A stretch of DNA of 64,000 nucleotides from Herbiconiux sp. VKM Ac-1786 (lineage in GTDB: Bacteria > Actinomycetota > Actinomycetes > Actinomycetales > Microbacteriaceae): assembly GCF_015350805.1 (NCBI RefSeq), contig NZ_JADKSG010000001.1, positions 868,001 to 932,000 on the forward strand. Reading direction: 5' to 3'. Position 1 is the first letter of the stretch. Each line of letters opens with the position of its first letter. Shown one piece after another: positions 1 through 7,321 of this stretch. The translations under genes and the position numbers were made by a program. The notes beneath the pieces are model-generated. The model did no database searches, was not told where the DNA came from, and saw only the letters and a program-made list of their open reading frames with translations.

Positions 1-293
1 GCGGCCTTCGACTGGCGGCCGGCGATGACGCCCGTGATGATGCCGGCGATCGGCGCCGCGAAGGCGATGATGAAGAAGCCGACGAGACCGAGCACGAGGC
101 TGACGATGCCGAGGGTCTTGCCGGGCACCACCTGGCCCTGGCCGGCGGGCGGGGCGGCGTTGTACTGCGGGGCCGCGTTGTACTGCGGAGCCGCCGGGTA
201 CGCCTGGCCGGGCTGCTGGCCCTGCGGCGCCTGGTACTGCGGTGCGGCGGGCGGAGGCGTCGGCTCGCCCGGGCGCTGGCTGTCGTCGGTCAT
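1..293 (-). CDS. DUF4190-type membrane protein, 3' end outside window
   Basis: This gene runs off the left edge of the window, so only about 97 N-terminal residues are visible. They start with a Pro/Gln/Ala-rich cytoplasmic tail (residues 1-55) that repeats the unit AAPQYNA. A hydrophobic segment follows (about 60-85), rich in Gly and Ile, with the pattern GKTLGIVSLVLGLVGFF that is typical of actinobacterial DUF4190 proteins. An AAGGGG Shine-Dalgarno sequence precedes the ATG at 293. The function is unknown; the family is made of small two-helix membrane proteins. It is divergent from the epimerase gene at 524. Confidence 0.75.
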   Translation of the reverse strand, partial: MTDDSQRPGEPTPPPAAPQYQAPQGQQPGQAYPAAPQYNAAPQYNAAPPAGQGQVVPGKTLGIVSLVLGLVGFFIIAFAAPIAGIITGVIAGRQSKA

Positions 294-523
294 CGTGTCC
301 CCTTCGGTTGATGAGCTGGTGCATCACGAACCTACCGCGAAGCTCCTCCACAGGCTCGGATGCTCGGCGGACCGTCCACAGATGGCCGACGCCGCCCGGG
401 CCGGCGCCGACGAGGCGCTAGCGTGGAGGCGCGATGAGGTCTCGGGCCCGACGTCGCGCCCTGCCCGTCCCGCTCAGCCCGTCCCGTCTCGTCCCGCCCG
501 TCTCGTCTGGAAGAAGCACCGCC

Positions 524-1459
524 GTGAACGCCTCCCGCCGCCCCCTGTCCGGATCGCGGATCGACCTCGAAGCCGGCGCCTACCGCGCCTCGATCGCCAG
601 CATCGGCGCCACCCTGCGCCTGCTCCAGCACGAGGGCCGCGACCTCGTCGTGCCGTTCGGCCTCGACGAGCTGCGCCCCGCCTACCGCGGCGCCACCCTC
701 GCGCCCTGGCCCAACCGCGTGGTCGACGGCCTCTACACCTTCGACGGCATCGACCAGGTGCTCGCCCTCACCGAGCCGGCCCGCGGCCACGCGCTGCACG
801 GGCTGGCGGCCTGGCTCGACTTCGCGGTGCTCGAGCGCGACGCCTCCCGCGTGCTGCTCGGCGCGACCGTCGAGCCCCAGGCGGGCTACCCGCACCGTCT
901 CGAGCTCGCGGTCGAGTACGCGCTCGACGCCGAGGGCGGCCTGCGCCAGTCCGTCACGGCGACGAACGTCTCCGACACCCCGGCGCCGTACGGCACCGGC
1001 CCGCACCCCTACCTCGTGGCCGGCCCCGGCCCGGTCGACGAGTGGATGCTCACCCTGCCGGCCGCGGAGGTGCTCACCGTCACGCCCGACCGTCTCATCC
1101 CCGTCGCGATCGCCGACGTCGCGAGCGAAGACGGCGGGGTCTTCGACTTCCGCAGCGAGCGCCTGATCGCCGACACCTTCATCGACCACGCGTTCCGCTC
1201 GCTCTCGCGCGATGCCGACGGCGTCGCGACGGTCACCGTCCGCTCCCCCGAGGGCACGGCCACCGCCATGACCTTCGGCCCCGAGTGCGGCTGGGTGCAG
1301 GTGCACACGGCCGACAACGTCGACCCATCGATGCACCGCGCGGGCCTCGCGGTCGAGCCCATGACCTGCCCGCCCGACGCCTTCAACTCGGGCACCGACC
1401 TCATCGTCCTGGCCCCGAACGCCTCGACCACCGCCGCCTGGACCATCGCGGCCGTCTAG
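524..1459 (+). CDS. aldose 1-epimerase family protein
   Basis: This is a galactose mutarotase-like enzyme of 311 residues that interconverts alpha and beta anomers of an aldohexose or a related sugar in the cytoplasm. Visible family signatures are PWPNRV (61-66), HALHG (89-93), PHPYL with the likely general acid H161, and EPMTCPPDAFNSG with the likely base E278. The reading frame stays open upstream to an ATG at 434. I prefer the GTG at 524 because GGAAGAAG lies 7 nt before it and homology begins shortly after it. The stop abuts the convergent MFS gene with no gap. The exact sugar cannot be told; the length is usual for the family. Confidence 0.85.
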   Translation: MNASRRPLSGSRIDLEAGAYRASIASIGATLRLLQHEGRDLVVPFGLDELRPAYRGATLAPWPNRVVDGLYTFDGIDQVLALTEPARGHALHGLAAWLDFAVLERDASRVLLGATVEPQAGYPHRLELAVEYALDAEGGLRQSVTATNVSDTPAPYGTGPHPYLVAGPGPVDEWMLTLPAAEVLTVTPDRLIPVAIADVASEDGGVFDFRSERLIADTFIDHAFRSLSRDADGVATVTVRSPEGTATAMTFGPECGWVQVHTADNVDPSMHRAGLAVEPMTCPPDAFNSGTDLIVLAPNASTTAAWTIAAV

Positions 1460-2914
1460 CTAGTCGGGCAGGCTCGCGCCGCGCAGCGCCGCCGCGCGCC
1501 GCGGGATGAACACCGTCAGCACCACGCCCACCGCCGCCGCGACCGCCGAGATCACGAACGTCACCTGGAACGCCGACGCGCTCGGCGTCGTCACCCCGTT
1601 GGCGGTCACCAGGTTCCCGGCGAGCACCACGCCCAGCACCGCGCTGGCGATCGTCGACCCCAGCGTGCGCATCACCGAGTTCAGCCCGTTCGACGCGGCC
1701 GTCTCGGTCGCGGGCACCGCCGCCATGATCAGCGTCGGCATCGACGAGTACGCGAACCCCACCCCGAACCCCACCGCGGTGGCGATCACGATCGTGTGCC
1801 ACACCTCGGTCATCAGGAACAGCGCCAGCACGTAGCCCACGGCGATGATCGCGATCCCGAGCATGAAGCTGGTGCGTGCCCCGCGAGCCTTGATCAGCCG
1901 CGCGGCCACGGGCGACATCGCCCACATCACGAGCCCGCTCGGCATCAGGCAGAGCGAGGCGACGAGCATCGTCTGCCCCAGCCCGACCCCGGTGCCGGTC
2001 GGCGCCTCGAGCAGCTGCGGCAGCACCACGGTGCTCGCGAAGAACGCGAAGCCGACCGTGATCGACGCGAGGTTGGTCAGCAGCACGGTGCGGCTCGCGG
2101 CCACCCGCAGGTCGATCAGCGGGCTCGGCGTGCGCAGCTCGAACACGCCCCAGGCGAGCAGCACGACCGCGCCGCCCACTAGCGACCCGAGCGTCAACGG
2201 CGAGCCCCAGCCCCAGCTGCCGCCCTTGGAGACCCCGAGCAGCACCCCCGTCAGACCCACCGCGAGCCCGACCGCGCCGAGCACGTCGAAGCGCCCCTCG
2301 CTCCGCAGGGTGCTCACCGGGATCATCCGCCACACCAGCACCAGCCCCACCGCCGCGAGCAGCCCCGAGACGATGAACAGGGCGTGCCAGTCGAGGTACT
2401 GCGAGATCACGGCGGCGACCGGGAGGCCGACCGCGCCACCGACGCCGAGCGTGGCGCTGACGAGCGCGACCGCGCCGCCGAGCCGGTCGCGATGCAGCAC
2501 GTCACGCAAAATGCTGACACCCAGCGGGATCACACCGATCCCCGCCCCCTGCAGCGCCCGCCCCACGATCAGCGGGATCAGCGAGCTCGAGAACAGCGCC
2601 ACCACCGACCCGACGATCACGAGCGCGAGCAGCACGAGCACCATCCGCCGCTTCCCGTACAGGTCGCCGAGACGCCCGGCGATCGGCGTCGACACGGCGG
2701 CGGCGAGCAGCGTCACGGTGACCGCCCACTGTCCGTCCGAGGGCGAGACGTCGAGCAGTGCCGGCAGCGAGGGCACGAGCGGCGTGAGCAGCGTCATCAT
2801 GAACGCCGCGACGAGCCCCGTGAACGCGAGCGTGAACACGACCGCGCGCTGGTTCACGGGCGCACTCAGGCGGGCGCGCTCCTCGTCGCTGAGCCACGGC
2901 ACGTCCTGCTGCAC
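1460..2914 (-). CDS. MFS transporter, DHA2-like drug exporter
   Basis: This 484-residue polytopic protein has about 14 hydrophobic segments and the motif A sequence GRLGDLYGKRR at 80-90 (loop 2-3), which points to a proton-driven major facilitator of the drug:H+ antiporter-2 group. Its substrate is unknown; drugs or metabolites are the usual cargo. The start is a GTG at 2914, with AACGAT 6 nt upstream and no Shine-Dalgarno sequence, so it may be leaderless. It is divergent from the TMEM175-like gene at 3072. No regulator gene is adjacent, which is unusual for drug exporters of this type. Confidence 0.85.
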   Translation of the reverse strand: MQQDVPWLSDEERARLSAPVNQRAVVFTLAFTGLVAAFMMTLLTPLVPSLPALLDVSPSDGQWAVTVTLLAAAVSTPIAGRLGDLYGKRRMVLVLLALVIVGSVVALFSSSLIPLIVGRALQGAGIGVIPLGVSILRDVLHRDRLGGAVALVSATLGVGGAVGLPVAAVISQYLDWHALFIVSGLLAAVGLVLVWRMIPVSTLRSEGRFDVLGAVGLAVGLTGVLLGVSKGGSWGWGSPLTLGSLVGGAVVLLAWGVFELRTPSPLIDLRVAASRTVLLTNLASITVGFAFFASTVVLPQLLEAPTGTGVGLGQTMLVASLCLMPSGLVMWAMSPVAARLIKARGARTSFMLGIAIIAVGYVLALFLMTEVWHTIVIATAVGFGVGFAYSSMPTLIMAAVPATETAASNGLNSVMRTLGSTIASAVLGVVLAGNLVTANGVTTPSASAFQVTFVISAVAAAVGVVLTVFIPRRAAALRGASLPD

Positions 2915-3071
2915 GTTCTGATCGTTACCCGATTGCGTCGACGAGATGATTGCCCCCTGTGAAGTAGATACGCGGGTGCAACCGCACGGGCATCCGCTCT
3001 ATTCCTGCTGATTTCAGGATGCCCGCCCGGCCCCCGCGCCCGACACCCCCGTCGTTCGGCAGAATGGCCCC

Positions 3072-3725
3072 ATGCACACCGAGCGGGGCTTCGATCGACT
3101 GGTCAACTTCAGCGACGCCGTCGTGGCCATCGCGATCACGCTGCTGATCCTGCCGCTGGTCGACAGCGTCACCGAGGTCGTCTCGGGCGAGAGCGTCTGG
3201 GACGTCGTACTCTCCGACCTGCCCGAGTTCATGGTCTTCATCATCAGCTTCGCGGTGATCGGCCGGTTCTGGATCGCCCACCACCGCGTCTACGAACGCG
3301 CGGTCGACTACGACTCGTGGCTGCTCTGGGCGAACCTGTTCTGGCTGCTGACGATCGTCTTCCTGCCGTACCCGACCGAGCTGCTGTCCCAGGGCACGAG
3401 CGCCGACGACGGACGGGCGGGCATCTACGTCGGCACGATGCTGCTCAGCAGCCTCGCCCTGCTCTGGCAGCAGGCCATCCTGATCCGCCGCCCCGAGCTC
3501 GTGGCGCCCGCGGCTCGGGGCACCCTCTCGATCGTCCCGTCGGTCGTGACCGCCGGAATGATGCTCGTCACGTTCCTCGCGGTGCTGCTCATCCCAGGGC
3601 TCGGCCTTTGGGGGCTGTTCCTCCTGGTGCTCACCGGCCCGATGCAGGCGGTCGCCCGGCGGGTGACGGGTCACTCCGACGGGCCTCCTCGACGTCGGTC
3701 ACGAACGCCGCAGCCGCCGTCCTGA
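3072..3725 (+). CDS. TMEM175/DUF1211-family channel-like membrane protein
   Basis: The 217-residue protein opens with FDRLVNFSDAVVAIAITLL (7-25). This is the RxxxFSDxxxAIxxTLL signature of TM1 in the TMEM175 (DUF1211) family of potassium-permeable channels. Six hydrophobic segments can be counted, the usual number for bacterial single-repeat members that tetramerise. The ATG is preceded by CAGAAT with a 6-nt gap and no Shine-Dalgarno sequence, so the mRNA may be leaderless. The last 95 bases overlap the convergent hydrolase gene, and the C-terminal tail encoded there is Arg/Pro-rich. The family assignment is strong; ion selectivity is inferred. Confidence 0.85.
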   Translation: MHTERGFDRLVNFSDAVVAIAITLLILPLVDSVTEVVSGESVWDVVLSDLPEFMVFIISFAVIGRFWIAHHRVYERAVDYDSWLLWANLFWLLTIVFLPYPTELLSQGTSADDGRAGIYVGTMLLSSLALLWQQAILIRRPELVAPAARGTLSIVPSVVTAGMMLVTFLAVLLIPGLGLWGLFLLVLTGPMQAVARRVTGHSDGPPRRRSRTPQPPS

Positions 3726-4539
3726 ACACGCGCGAGGTCACGGCGCTGACGTGGTCACGGCCCGGCAGCCCGAGGAACCGCGCTCCGGGCAGCTCCTGCG
3801 CGAGCATCCGGGAGCCCTCGTGCACCGGGTCGTCCTCCCCCGCGACGATGAAGAGCGGATGCGCGGCCGCCCCCGCCCGCGGCCGGAACGCCCGACGCCG
3901 CACGGCCTCGGCCAGCCGGAGCAGCGCTTCGGGGTCGTTGCCGGCGGATGAGGCCATGCCGACGTACCGGGCGGTCTCCGCGTTCAGCGTCGCGCCCTCG
4001 CGGTCGTCGGCCCGGGCGGTTGCCCGTGTGGCGGCTCGTGCGGCGGTGAGGTCGAAACCGGCGAACGAGCCGTCGACGGGCGGGCCGCCCATCGTGACCG
4101 ACCGCACCCGCTCGGGATGCGTCTGCGCGTAGTCGTGCACGAGCCGGGCGCCGAGGGAGTAGCCGATCAGGTGCACGCTCTCGCCGGGCGCCTCGGCGTC
4201 GAGCACCGCCGTCAGGTCGTCGCGGAACGCGGGCAGCGCGTAGGCGGCAAGGCTGCGCGGGCGGGCGCTCTCGCCGTGGCCGCGGAGGTCGGGGGCGATC
4301 ACGCGGAACCCCGCGTCGACCAGGGTGGACACCCAGCGCGTGCGGATCCAGTTCGACCGGCGGTCGGAGGCGAAGCCGTGCACGAGCAGCACGGTCGGGG
4401 CGTCGGCCGCGCCTGCTGTCTCGTAGGCGATCCGCACCCCGCCGGCACCGCTGACCGAGCGGACCTCCGGTTGGCTGTCTCCTCCTGCACCGACGGCCAC
4501 AGTCCGGATCCGTCCACCGTTCGCCTCGATCACCGTCAC
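3631..4539 (-). CDS. alpha/beta hydrolase
   Basis: This 302-residue protein has an alpha/beta hydrolase fold. The oxyanion-hole motif is LLVHGF (about 52-57), the nucleophile elbow is GYSLGA with the catalytic Ser, the likely acid lies in GEDDP, and the His is in GRDHVSA near the C-terminus. A 35-residue N-terminal extension precedes the fold. The substrate is unknown; esters or peroxidase-type substrates are possible. The GTG start at 4539 is 6 nt after TAGGGT with no Shine-Dalgarno sequence. The promoter region of 31 bp is shared with the divergent YchJ-like gene. The 3' end overlaps the TMEM175 gene by 95 bp tail to tail. Confidence 0.82.
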   Translation of the reverse strand: MTVIEANGGRIRTVAVGAGGDSQPEVRSVSGAGGVRIAYETAGAADAPTVLLVHGFASDRRSNWIRTRWVSTLVDAGFRVIAPDLRGHGESARPRSLAAYALPAFRDDLTAVLDAEAPGESVHLIGYSLGARLVHDYAQTHPERVRSVTMGGPPVDGSFAGFDLTAARAATRATARADDREGATLNAETARYVGMASSAGNDPEALLRLAEAVRRRAFRPRAGAAAHPLFIVAGEDDPVHEGSRMLAQELPGARFLGLPGRDHVSAVTSRVFRTAAAAFVTDVEEARRSDPSPAGRPPASGR

Positions 4540-4570
4540 CCGACCACCCTAGGCGCGCGAGAATGACCGG

Positions 4571-5005
4571 GTGACAGACTCCTCTCCCTCAGCCGCCGCC
4601 TCGCCACCCAGCCTTGCCGCCGATGCCCGCTGCCCCTGCCTCAGCGGCGCGCCCTACGGCGAGTGCTGCGGCCCGTTCCACGCCGGCACCGCGGTCGCGC
4701 CCACGGCAGAGCAGCTCATGCGCTCCCGCTTCTCGGCCTTCGCGGTCGGCGATCCGGCCTACCTCCTGGCCACCTGGCACCCCTCGACGCGCCCCTCCCG
4801 GCTCGAGCTCGACGGCTCGCTGCGCTGGTACCGCCTCGACATCCTCTCCCGCTCGGCGGGCGGGCCCCTCGACACCGAGGGTGTCGTGGAGTTCGCGGCC
4901 CACCACCGCCCCCGACCAGGGCATCCGGGTGCAGCCGGAGTGCAGCACGAGACCAGCCGCTTCGTGCGGGAAGGAGGCCGCTGGTTCTACGTCGACGCCC
5001 TCTGA
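4571..5005 (+). CDS. YchJ-like (UPF0225) SEC-C motif protein
   Basis: This 144-residue protein matches the UPF0225/YchJ family. An N-terminal SEC-C zinc-binding motif, CPCLSGAPYGECC (about 21-33), is followed by PTAEQLMRSRFSAF, the hallmark of the family, and then by an NTF2-like beta domain ending in GGRWFYVD. The molecular role is not established; SEC-C motifs bind zinc and often mediate protein contacts. It starts with GTG, 6 nt after GAGAAT, so it is probably leaderless and shares a 31-bp bidirectional control region with the hydrolase at 4539. Confidence 0.85.
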   Translation: MTDSSPSAAASPPSLAADARCPCLSGAPYGECCGPFHAGTAVAPTAEQLMRSRFSAFAVGDPAYLLATWHPSTRPSRLELDGSLRWYRLDILSRSAGGPLDTEGVVEFAAHHRPRPGHPGAAGVQHETSRFVREGGRWFYVDAL

Positions 5006-5119
5006 AGTGGGCCCTCCGCTGGCCCCCCGTCTCCGCGCCCGCACCAGGTCGGCGAGCCGACGCGGGCTTGCGCATCCGCGGATCGGGCCCAAGGTGGAAG
5101 GACCGACAGAGGAGTCACC

Positions 5120-5509
5120 ATGACCGACAGCAGCAGCACCACGCCCGACGACGCCGACCAGCCCGACGTGCTCGACCTGGGCGGCTCGTTCGGCGCCCCG
5201 ACGGTCGACGCCGACCCGGTCGACGCGCGTGAGACGGCCGACTCGGTCGACAGCGAGGGCGACGGCGACGCCCGCGAGACGGCCGACCAGCCCGACGGGC
5301 GGGACGAGCGCGGCGAGAAGTCGTCCCTCGACCCCGACCACGAGAGCTTCGCCGCCCGCGAGGCGCACTCGGAGGGATCGGGCCCGAACGGCTCGGGCAC
5401 GAGCAGCCCCGACGGCATCGGCGCCTACAGCGACGGAGCCGACGCCTCGGCCGAGCCCGCCGACACCCACGCCGACAGCCCGAACCCCGACGCCGACGGC
5501 GTCGCCTGA
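5120..5509 (+). CDS. acidic low-complexity hypothetical protein
   Basis: This 129-residue protein is built almost entirely of Asp, Glu, Ser, Gly, Ala and Pro, with only a few bulky hydrophobics near residues 15-30 (VLDLGGSFGAP). It is predicted to be soluble, strongly acidic and disordered; no known domain was recognised. A good Shine-Dalgarno sequence (AGGAG) sits 6 nt before the ATG, which supports real translation. An imperfect inverted repeat with 8-bp arms (5518-5525 and 5550-5557) follows the stop and may terminate transcription. Similar acidic proteins accompany many actinobacterial genes, but no function can be given. Confidence 0.6.
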   Translation: MTDSSSTTPDDADQPDVLDLGGSFGAPTVDADPVDARETADSVDSEGDGDARETADQPDGRDERGEKSSLDPDHESFAAREAHSEGSGPNGSGTSSPDGIGAYSDGADASAEPADTHADSPNPDADGVA

Positions 5510-5606
5510 CCCCTGCCCCCCCGTCGCCATCGCCGCCCGCGGCGCGGCGGACGGGGGAATGGCGGTCGGACCCCCGGCGTTGCAGCCCCTGACCTCGGAG
5601 GCCGCC

Positions 5607-6257
5607 ATGACCTTGACCATCGACACCGCCACGACCCACCGCACCCCGCCGCTGAGCGAGCAGCTCCAGCGCCTGATCGACCTCGGCCTGCCCGAACTCG
5701 CCGGCATCAGCGCCGAGGAGCTGCGGAGCCGCGCGTCGACCCTGCGCGGCCGTCCGGACTCGATCCTCGTGGTCGGCCCCGCGATCGCCGCGCCCTCACG
5801 CCTAGTCACCCTGCTGCGTCGCGGCGGCAAGCCCGGGTTCGTCGCCGACGAGCTGGCCGACGTCGACACCTTCACCGAGCATCCGGATCTCGACGCCTGC
5901 CCCGAGGGCTTCTCACTCGCCCACGGCCTCGACCGCGGCGACGACCTGGCCGCCCGCACCCCCGACGAGGCGCTCGCCGAGATCCTCGCGCGCGGCCGCC
6001 GCCCGCTGACGGTCGCCGAGAGCATCAGCTGGCTCCTCCAGCAGCCCGAGCACCTGACCCCGAACCGCGCCTTCACGACCCTCGCCACCCGCCGCACCGC
6101 CCCCGACGGCACCCTCGACCCCCGGATCCCGACCCTCACGACCGCCACCCCCACCGCCCGCGACCCCCGCTCCCGCCGCGGCGCCCCCCACCTCACCGCC
6201 GCCCTCGCCACCACCACCGCCCACGCCACCCTCGCCCACGCCTCGGCCGCCGCCTGA
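5607..6257 (+). CDS. DUF5701 family protein
   Basis: The 216-residue protein starts at the ATG at 5607, which has GGAG 6 nt upstream; the frame is open much further upstream, but that part overlaps the acidic gene. The N-terminal half (LSEQLQRLIDLGLPELAG, then ILVVGPAIAAPSRLVTLL) resembles DUF5701, an actinobacterial family of unknown function with a mixed alpha/beta domain. The C-terminal 50 residues are Thr/Ala/Arg/Pro-rich and probably unstructured. The family name is my recognition from pattern and was not checked by a search. Confidence 0.65.
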   Translation: MTLTIDTATTHRTPPLSEQLQRLIDLGLPELAGISAEELRSRASTLRGRPDSILVVGPAIAAPSRLVTLLRRGGKPGFVADELADVDTFTEHPDLDACPEGFSLAHGLDRGDDLAARTPDEALAEILARGRRPLTVAESISWLLQQPEHLTPNRAFTTLATRRTAPDGTLDPRIPTLTTATPTARDPRSRRGAPHLTAALATTTAHATLAHASAAA

Positions 6258-6297
6258 CGCTTCCCGCAACCGCATTCTCGGCGACGGCCGAACGACC

Positions 6298-6326
6298 GTG
6301 ACAATCTTTGCCACTCGGAGTATCGT
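6298..6326 (+). promoter_or_regulatory. promoter of parDE
   Basis: GTGACA (6298-6303) and TATCGT (6321-6326) are separated by 17 bp and match sigma-70-type -35 and -10 boxes at 5/6 and 4/6 positions. The -10 ends 6 nt before the parD ATG, so the transcript should start at or next to the start codon, giving a leaderless message. Confidence 0.5.
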
Positions 6327-6332
6327 GCCGAC

Positions 6333-6563
6333 ATGGCATCCATGAATGTGTCCCTCCCCGACGCGCTCAAGGATTTCGTCGAGTCCCAGGTCGGCGAGCG
6401 GTACGGCACCAGCAGCGAGTTCATCCGCGAGCTGATCCGCCGCGAGCAGGACCGCGAGAGGCTCCGCGCCCTCGTCACCGACGGCATGACGTCCGGGCCC
6501 GGTTCCGAGCTCGACGCGTCCTACTTCGAGTCACTGCGTGCGCGCATCCGCGACGCCGCGTGA
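6333..6563 (+). CDS. parD: ParD-type antitoxin
   Basis: This 76-residue protein has a ribbon-helix-helix N-terminus (MNVSLPDALKDFVESQV, about residues 4-20) and the motif YGTSSEFIRELIRREQ, which is typical of ParD/CopG antitoxins. The C-terminal tail (35-76) would wrap around and neutralise the toxin, and the N-terminal domain would repress its own promoter. It overlaps the toxin gene by 4 bases (GTGA), so the two are co-translated. A promoter with its -10 six nucleotides upstream predicts a leaderless mRNA. An alternative ATG at residue 4 is possible. Confidence 0.85.
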   Translation: MASMNVSLPDALKDFVESQVGERYGTSSEFIRELIRREQDRERLRALVTDGMTSGPGSELDASYFESLRARIRDAA

Positions 6564-6877
6564 CGCGCCGCGTCGTCACCACCGCCCGCGCGGGTGAGGA
6601 CATCGCGTCCGCCGTCGACGCCTACGTGAGCGAGGGGGCGGCGGACGTCGCCCTCGACCTGGTCGACGAACTGGAGAAGCTGCGCGGTCTCCTCGCCGAG
6701 TTCCCGTCGCTCGGATCCGCGCGCCTGGCGATCGAACTCGGCATCGCCGAGATCCGCAGCGCCCCGCTCGGCCGCTTCCCGTACGTGGCCATCTACACCG
6801 ACGACTCGGACGCAGTGCGCATCCACCGCGTGCTCCACACCCGCCGCGACCTCCCCCGCGAGTTCGCATCTGATTGA
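6560..6877 (+). CDS. parE: ParE-family toxin
   Basis: The 105-residue protein begins at a GTG that overlaps the antitoxin stop. Its pattern (a central LVDELEKLRGLLAEFPSLGSAR, then IAEIRSAPLGRFPYVAIYTD and IHRVLHTRRD at the C-terminus) is that of the RelE/ParE superfamily. The basic C-terminal HTRRDLP-type element is present. ParE proteins usually poison DNA gyrase; RelE-type mRNA cleavage cannot be excluded from sequence alone. It sits just 5' of tRNA-Arg on the + strand and has no other mobile gene nearby. Confidence 0.8.
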   Translation: MTRRVVTTARAGEDIASAVDAYVSEGAADVALDLVDELEKLRGLLAEFPSLGSARLAIELGIAEIRSAPLGRFPYVAIYTDDSDAVRIHRVLHTRRDLPREFASD

Positions 6878-7086
6878 CGGAGTGGTGCCGGCAGCCACTC
6901 GCGAGCACCACCCGCACTGCTTCTCACACGCGGCGATCGGGAGACGAATCGGGTGTGGGGAATCGGCACCCTCGTCGTGGGAGCGATCTGCCTGGTCATC
7001 CTTATCGTGCCCCGTCGCGTAGGCGCGCAGGTTGCGAGAAGGAAGTGCCGCGACGACGGGAGAGCCGAAGCAGCAGCGGAAACAGC

Positions 7087-7117
7087 GAAGGCCCCGGTTC
7101 TGGGAACCGGGACCTTC
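7087..7117 (-). terminator. hairpin terminator after tRNA-Arg
   Basis: The arms 7087-7100 and 7104-7117 pair over 14 positions around a 3-nt loop. On the minus strand the single mismatch becomes a G-U wobble, so the stem is complete in that direction. It lies 3 nt beyond the CCA end of the tRNA and is followed by a moderately U-rich stretch, which fits termination of the tRNA transcript. Confidence 0.65.
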
Positions 7118-7120
7118 GTG

Positions 7121-7197
<77 letters not shown>

Positions 7198-7321
7198 AGT
7201 GTGTGAGAAACGATCTCCCGCACGAACATCAGAGCCTAGCAGGTGGTTCGGGCAACACAAAGTCGACGCAGGCTCAGCTCGCGAGCACCTCGATGTCGGG
7301 GGCGGATGCCACGATTGACCC

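Noticed and set aside
332-1336. 334-residue minus-strand frame opposite the epimerase
   Set aside because: The plus strand carries clear aldose-epimerase motifs; the minus frame is a composition artefact.
4589-6487. 632-residue open frame on the minus strand
   Set aside because: It lies opposite three plausible genes with ribosome binding sites and has a biased, domain-free composition.
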